Shown here: in pieces, positions 6,297-8,987 of the stretch
Layout: each line of letters starts with the position of its first letter
Position numbering within the stretch: position 1 is the first letter of the stretch
Source: JACMOY01 sp046590855
GTDB lineage: Bacteria > Actinomycetota > Actinomycetes > Actinomycetales > Angustibacteraceae
Length of the DNA: 8,987 nt
Direction: 5' to 3'
Assembly (NCBI GenBank): GCA_046590855.1
Contig: JBKJTJ010000223.1
Location: 1 to 8,987, forward strand
Position numbers and translations under genes: made by a program
The notes under the pieces: model-generated
What the model was told of the DNA's origin: nothing
The model's database searches: none
What the model saw: the letters and a program-made list of their open reading frames with translations, nothing else

Positions 6297-7100
6297 TCAG
6301 TCGGTGGTCGGCGACCGGGTGAGGACGGGCACGGGAGCTGCCGCGGCCGTAGGCGGCTCGTGCGTCGTGAGCCAGGCGACGAACTCCTGCGCCGGCATGG
6401 GGACGGCGAACCAGTAGTCCTGACCTGCCCCGCAGCCGAGCTCGCGCAGGGCGGCGGCCGCCTCGGCCGTCTCGATGCCCTCGGCCACCACGTGGAGTCC
6501 GAGATCGTGGGCGAGGGCGATGGTGTGCTTGGTGATCGCGTACGCGTGGGCGGTCGCCTGGATGTCGGCGACGAAGCTCCGGTCGATCTTGAGCTCGTCG
6601 GCGGGCAGCCGCTGCAGGTACGCCAGTGACGAGTCCCCGGTGCCGTAGTCGTCGATCGACACCCGGACCCCCGCTTCCTGCAGCTGGCGCAGCACGTCGA
6701 GCGTTCGTTCGGGGTCGGTCAGCAACGCGTTCTCGGTCAGCAACGCGTTCTCGGTCGGCTCGACCCGCAGCGCCCGCGACGGGAGCCGGTGTCGTCGGGT
6801 CGCGGCGAGGAGCTTGGCGGGCAGCTCCAGGTCGGTGGTGTTCGCGGCCGAGAGGATGCTTGACACGGGCACCTCGATGCCCCGGTGCCACCAGGTGGCG
6901 GTGGCGGCCAAGGACAGCTCCAGGACCGTGTCGGCGAGCTGTCGCTGCAGCCCGGCCCGTTCTAGGTGGTCGAGGAAGGCGACCGGGTGCAGCAGTCCAC
7001 GGCTCGGGTGCTGCCAGCGCACCAGGGCCTCGGCCCCGATCGGCCGGCCGCTGACCTGGTCGATCTGCGGCTGCAGGTGGACGACGAGCTGGTCGCTCAC
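6297..7100 (-). CDS. EAL domain fragment (degenerate c-di-GMP phosphodiesterase)
   Basis: C-terminal EAL-domain part of the broken GGDEF-EAL gene, shown from an internal GTG at 7100; the frame is open only back to a stop at 7179-7181. EAL domains hydrolyse cyclic di-GMP to pGpG. Present are GAEALVRW, EPTE (usual ExTE), SIDDYGTGDSSL (usual DDFGTGYSSL), LKIDRSFV and VVAEGIET. The usual VNLS Asn, a metal ligand, appears as Ile in SSILSAAN, which should cripple catalysis. A six-residue duplication, TENALLTENALLT, follows the ExTE glutamates. GTG 7100 follows no clear ribosome site and falls inside the natural linker, so I do not believe it is a true start. If translated, the fragment would be a soluble, probably inactive or c-di-GMP-binding domain. 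Confidence 0.6.
   Translation of the reverse strand: MSDQLVVHLQPQIDQVSGRPIGAEALVRWQHPSRGLLHPVAFLDHLERAGLQRQLADTVLELSLAATATWWHRGIEVPVSSILSAANTTDLELPAKLLAATRRHRLPSRALRVEPTENALLTENALLTDPERTLDVLRQLQEAGVRVSIDDYGTGDSSLAYLQRLPADELKIDRSFVADIQATAHAYAITKHTIALAHDLGLHVVAEGIETAEAAAALRELGCGAGQDYWFAVPMPAQEFVAWLTTHEPPTAAAAPVPVLTRSPTTD
6715..6756. repeat. 18-bp in-frame tandem repeat inside the EAL domain
   Basis: The unit TCGGTCAGCAACGCGTTC is present twice without mismatch (6715-6732 and 6733-6750), and the first six bases of a third copy follow (6751-6756). The period of 18 keeps the frame and duplicates six residues (ENALLT) right after the ExTE motif. Perfect identity suggests a recent slippage event. 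Confidence 0.9.
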
Positions 7101-7299
7101 CAGCGCGACCCGCAGCTCCTCCGTGGTCCGCAGCCGTTCTCCCGTGGGGCTCGAGGGATCAGGTGTGACAACGCCACCTCACCGTCGCCTGCGGACTTGG
7201 CCTGGTACCTGGCGATGTCGGCGCACCGCAGCAGCTCGCTGCGGGTCGCGGCGGGGCTGGGTGCGGTCGCCAGCCCCAGGCTGGCGCCCACGTGCAACG

Positions 7300-8223
7300 T
7301 CACGGTGTCGACGACGAACGGGCGTTGAGGCTGGCGTTGACCGCGACGGCGAGCGACTGCGCCGGTGGCGAGCTTGCCCCCGGGAGCAGGATCGCGAACT
7401 CGTCGCCGCCGAGCCGTGCCAGCAGGTGATCGGGAAGCAGCACCTGCTCGAGCCCTCGACTGACCAGCGTGAGCACCTGGTCGCCGACGTGGTGACCGAG
7501 GCTGTCGTTGATCTCCTTGAACCCGTCGAGCTCCAGCAGCAGCAGCGCGCACGGCACCGGGCCGGTGGCGCCCTGGAGCAGCTGGTCGCAGCGGTCGTAC
7601 AGCGCCCGCCGGTTGGCCAGCCCGGTCAAGTCGTCGGTGCGCGCCTGCCGCCTCGCCTCCGGCAGGTCACGGAGCTCGTGGAAGGTGATCATCACCCGGA
7701 TCGCTGCGAGGACCGCGCAGCCCACGGCGCAGAAGCCGGCGGCCAGCGGCAGGCGGTCCCCCCAGCCCACGGCCAGCACGAGCAGACTGGCCATGGCCGC
7801 GACGGCGGGCACCGCGAGGACTCGCCAGCCCTGGCGCGGGGGTGCAGCTGCCGAGGTCCGGCTCGTGCTCGCTGACGGGGTCCGGGCCGCGATGGCGGTT
7901 GCAGCGACCGCAATCAGCCACAGCACGTCCAGCGGTGTCCCGGCGACGTACTCCCGGGCCGAGTCGAGAACGAGATAGGCGACGTCGGCGATGAAGTTCG
8001 CGACCAGCCCGGCGCCCAGCCAGAGCATGACCCGGTCGATGCGCAAGCCGAGGACGGGGCTGCGGGTGATGGACGCCACGGCGAAGACGATCAGACCGAG
8101 CGCGAGAACGCCCCACGCGATGACGTCGACGCCAGCGCGCGCGCCGTGGGACGCACTGGCTCGGACCGACGTCATACCCGCCCCATCGGCAGTGAGGGGT
8201 GGCTGGTGAGGCCGCCCACCCAT
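7300..8223 (-). CDS. Membrane-anchored GGDEF domain fragment (truncated diguanylate cyclase)
   Basis: 307-residue open frame covering the N-terminal part of the broken gene. About five hydrophobic segments (roughly residues 34-52, 65-86, 97-113, 135-153 and 158-178) anchor it in the membrane. The GGDEF domain follows: DDLTGLANRRAL (197-208), LLELDGFKEINDSLGHH (229-245) and ARLGGDEFAILLPG (269-282). The first metal Asp of the usual DLDxFK is Glu here, and the inhibitory RxxD site upstream of GGDEF is absent. The frame then turns into SSSTP and stops, losing roughly the last 50 residues of the cyclase domain. The start may instead be ATG 8175 (residue 17); neither start has a strong ribosome site. 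Without its C-terminal strands the domain is unlikely to fold normally. Confidence 0.65.
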   Translation of the reverse strand: MGGRPHQPPLTADGAGMTSVRASASHGARAGVDVIAWGVLALGLIVFAVASITRSPVLGLRIDRVMLWLGAGLVANFIADVAYLVLDSAREYVAGTPLDVLWLIAVAATAIAARTPSASTSRTSAAAPPRQGWRVLAVPAVAAMASLLVLAVGWGDRLPLAAGFCAVGCAVLAAIRVMITFHELRDLPEARRQARTDDLTGLANRRALYDRCDQLLQGATGPVPCALLLLELDGFKEINDSLGHHVGDQVLTLVSRGLEQVLLPDHLLARLGGDEFAILLPGASSPPAQSLAVAVNASLNARSSSTP

Positions 8224-8290
8224 CTGCGTCGGGGCCGGGCCGAGTCGGCTGATGCCGTGCTGGGGATCCGGTCGCGCCCTGGCTGCGCCA

Positions 8291-8353
8291 CTACTCGTTG
8301 AGGGCGCCGTTGGTCTTGATGAACCAGACCAGGCAGTAGAGGCCCAGGCACAC
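8291..8353 (-). pseudogene. Short remnant resembling a DUF4234 membrane protein
   Basis: On the minus strand, 20 codons read LGLYCLVWFIKTNGALNE after VC and then stop at TAG (8293-8291). This resembles the conserved core of DUF4234 proteins (T-L-G-I-Y-x-L-Y-W-x-Y-K-T-N-x-E-L). A TGA (8354-8356) directly precedes it and the ArsR gene starts 48 bp away, so nothing upstream could complete the protein. It is probably a relic of a deleted gene. The call rests on a short motif. The rest of the 8224-8400 gap shows nothing else coding. Confidence 0.4.
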
Positions 8354-8365
8354 TCAGTGCGTTAG

Positions 8366-8394
8366 TTGACCGATCGATCAAACAAGAACATCAT
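8366..8394 (+). promoter_or_regulatory. Promoter with overlapping palindromic operator for the ArsR-SulP operon
   Basis: TTGACC (8366-8371) and CATCAT (8389-8394) are spaced by 17 bp. The -35 matches the consensus in five of six bases and the -10 in four. The expected start, about 7 nt after the -10, is 8401, the first base of the GTG start codon. A 16-bp near-palindrome, TTGACCGATCGATCAA (8366-8381, 14 of 16 positions symmetric), covers the -35 and the start of the spacer. That is a good place for an autorepressor site. Confidence 0.5.
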
Positions 8395-8400
8395 GATGCG

Positions 8401-8781
8401 GTGACCCATCCAGCGAATCAGCCGATCACCGAGGCCAAGGCAGAGCTGTTCAAGGCCCTGGCGCACCCGGCGAGGATCCGGGTGCTCGAGCTGCTCGCCG
8501 CGCGTGAGCACACGATGGGTGAGCTTGCCCAGGGCACCGGCCTCGAGCTGTCGCACCTGTCCCAGCACGTCTCGACCTTGCGCCGGTCTGGCATCGTCGA
8601 CAGCCGCAGGGTCAAGACCACCGTCATCTGCGCCCTGCGAGACCCCCAGACGGCTGAGCTGCTCGCCGTGGCACGGCGGTTGATCAGCGCGAACCTGCGC
8701 CATGGTCAGGTCCTGCTCGCGGCCCTGGCCGATGCCGACGACGCGGTCTCGCTCGCGGACGCGTCGCGCGTGACCACGTGA
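8401..8781 (+). CDS. ArsR/SmtB-family winged-helix transcriptional repressor
   Basis: 126-residue small DNA-binding protein. The typical ArsR start is ELFKALAHPARIRVLELLAA (residues 15-34), then the helix-turn-helix with recognition helix SHLSQHVSTLRRSGIV (51-66) and a wing (SRRVKTTVICALRDP, 68-82). There is only one cysteine (Cys78) and no ELCVCDL-type metal site, so arsenic or cadmium sensing is not indicated; the signal is unknown. The start is GTG 8401. No Shine-Dalgarno site precedes it and the nearby ATGs at 8393 and 8396 are out of frame, but promoter spacing predicts that the transcript starts on this GTG (leaderless). The stop overlaps the GTG of the transporter gene by 4 nt, so the two form an operon. 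Likely role: autorepressor that also controls the SulP transporter. Confidence 0.92.
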   Translation: MTHPANQPITEAKAELFKALAHPARIRVLELLAAREHTMGELAQGTGLELSHLSQHVSTLRRSGIVDSRRVKTTVICALRDPQTAELLAVARRLISANLRHGQVLLAALADADDAVSLADASRVTT

Positions 8782-8987
8782 GGTCGGTGGCGCTGGATCC
8801 TGGTCGCCCCTGGGCAGGAGCCGCCGGCACCGCCCGGGCGGCGGCGCTTGGAGCAGCCCGCTCGGTGCGGCCGCTGCTCCCCCGCCGCAGCGACTACCGC
8901 GGCCTGCGACGCTCGTGGCCGAGGGATCTGGCCGCGGGCCTCACCGTCGGCATCGTCGCACTGCCGCTCGCACTCGCCTTCGGCGTG
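8778..8987 (+). CDS. SulP-family anion transporter, N-terminal part (continues beyond window)
   Basis: First 70 codons of a membrane transporter. After a basic, Ala/Arg-rich leader comes SDYRGLRRSWPRDLAAGLTV and the first hydrophobic helix GIVALPLALAFGV, the signature start of SulP (SLC26-type) sulfate/bicarbonate permeases (DLxAGLTVGxVALPLALAFG). GTG 8778 is chosen because it overlaps the ArsR stop as GTGA and is in frame. A GTG at 8787 is possible but has no better ribosome site. Whether the substrate is sulfate, bicarbonate or another anion, and whether a STAS or carbonic anhydrase domain follows, cannot be seen here. Confidence 0.85.
   Translation, partial: MRSVALDPGRPWAGAAGTARAAALGAARSVRPLLPRRSDYRGLRRSWPRDLAAGLTVGIVALPLALAFGV

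Larger units (their letters stand above)
6297..8223 (-). pseudogene. Frameshifted GGDEF-EAL cyclic-di-GMP protein (whole locus)
   Basis: Read across three frames, this is one protein: several membrane helices, a GGDEF domain and an EAL domain, about 626-642 residues if restored. The GGDEF frame ends early at 7300. Its true continuation (PFVVDTVTLHVGASLGLA and later DIARYQAKSAGDG) lies in a second frame from about 7320 to 7170. The linker (DPSSPTGERLRTTEELRVAL) and the EAL domain lie in a third frame down to 6297. One added base near 7320-7322 (a GGG run) and one near 7166-7171 would restore the whole. Both lesions go the same way (one base lost), so they do not cancel. The EAL part has further damage: an 18-bp duplication and a lost metal ligand. 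All neighbouring genes are intact, so decay of this locus is more likely than general poor sequence, but sequencing error is not excluded. Confidence 0.75.

Noticed and set aside
7097..7552. Separate 151-codon gene
   Set aside because: Its second half is the missing tail of the GGDEF domain and its first half is shadow sequence, so it is explained by a frameshift in one gene.

Overview
The window is very GC-rich (well above 65 % by eye), uses GTG starts freely and has strong GGAGG-type ribosome binding sites. This points to an actinobacterium, probably of the Nocardioides/Intrasporangiaceae sort; the genus is not decided by the sequence.

Left part (1-6213): a catabolic gene cluster around one divergent promoter region. 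Leftward from it runs a tight four-gene operon: a GntR/FCD regulator (5179-4508), a class III (CaiB/formyl-CoA transferase type) CoA transferase (4508-3297, 1 nt overlap), a HyuA-type ATP-dependent hydantoinase/oxoprolinase/ketone carboxylase subunit (3261-1201) and its HyuB partner (1197 to the window edge, truncated, 3 nt gap). Rightward runs one HMG-CoA lyase family gene (5308-6213). The 128-bp intergenic region carries a perfect 11-bp inverted repeat whose two TGCATGCA cores lie 63 bp apart centre to centre, close to six DNA turns. It probably holds two operators for the GntR protein, and the geometry suggests looping. The gene set suggests a pathway in which an ATP-dependent HyuAB enzyme opens a ring or carboxylates a ketone, the acid is moved onto CoA, and a hydroxyacyl-CoA is cleaved by the lyase. 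The substrate cannot be read from the sequence.

Middle part (6297-8223, minus strand): a membrane-anchored GGDEF-EAL cyclic-di-GMP protein that is broken. Two apparent single-base losses split it into three frames. The EAL part also carries an in-frame 18-bp tandem duplication next to the catalytic ExTE motif and lacks the usual metal-binding Asn. It looks like a decaying pseudogene, although sequencing error could explain the frameshifts.

Right part (8291-8987): a 20-codon remnant resembling the conserved core of a DUF4234 membrane protein, then an ArsR-type repressor gene (8401-8781). Its promoter spacing predicts a leaderless mRNA and contains a 16-bp near-palindrome. It is followed, with a 4-nt GTGA overlap, by the start of a SulP-family anion transporter that leaves the window. 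I see no tRNA, rRNA, CRISPR array, insertion sequence or phage gene.
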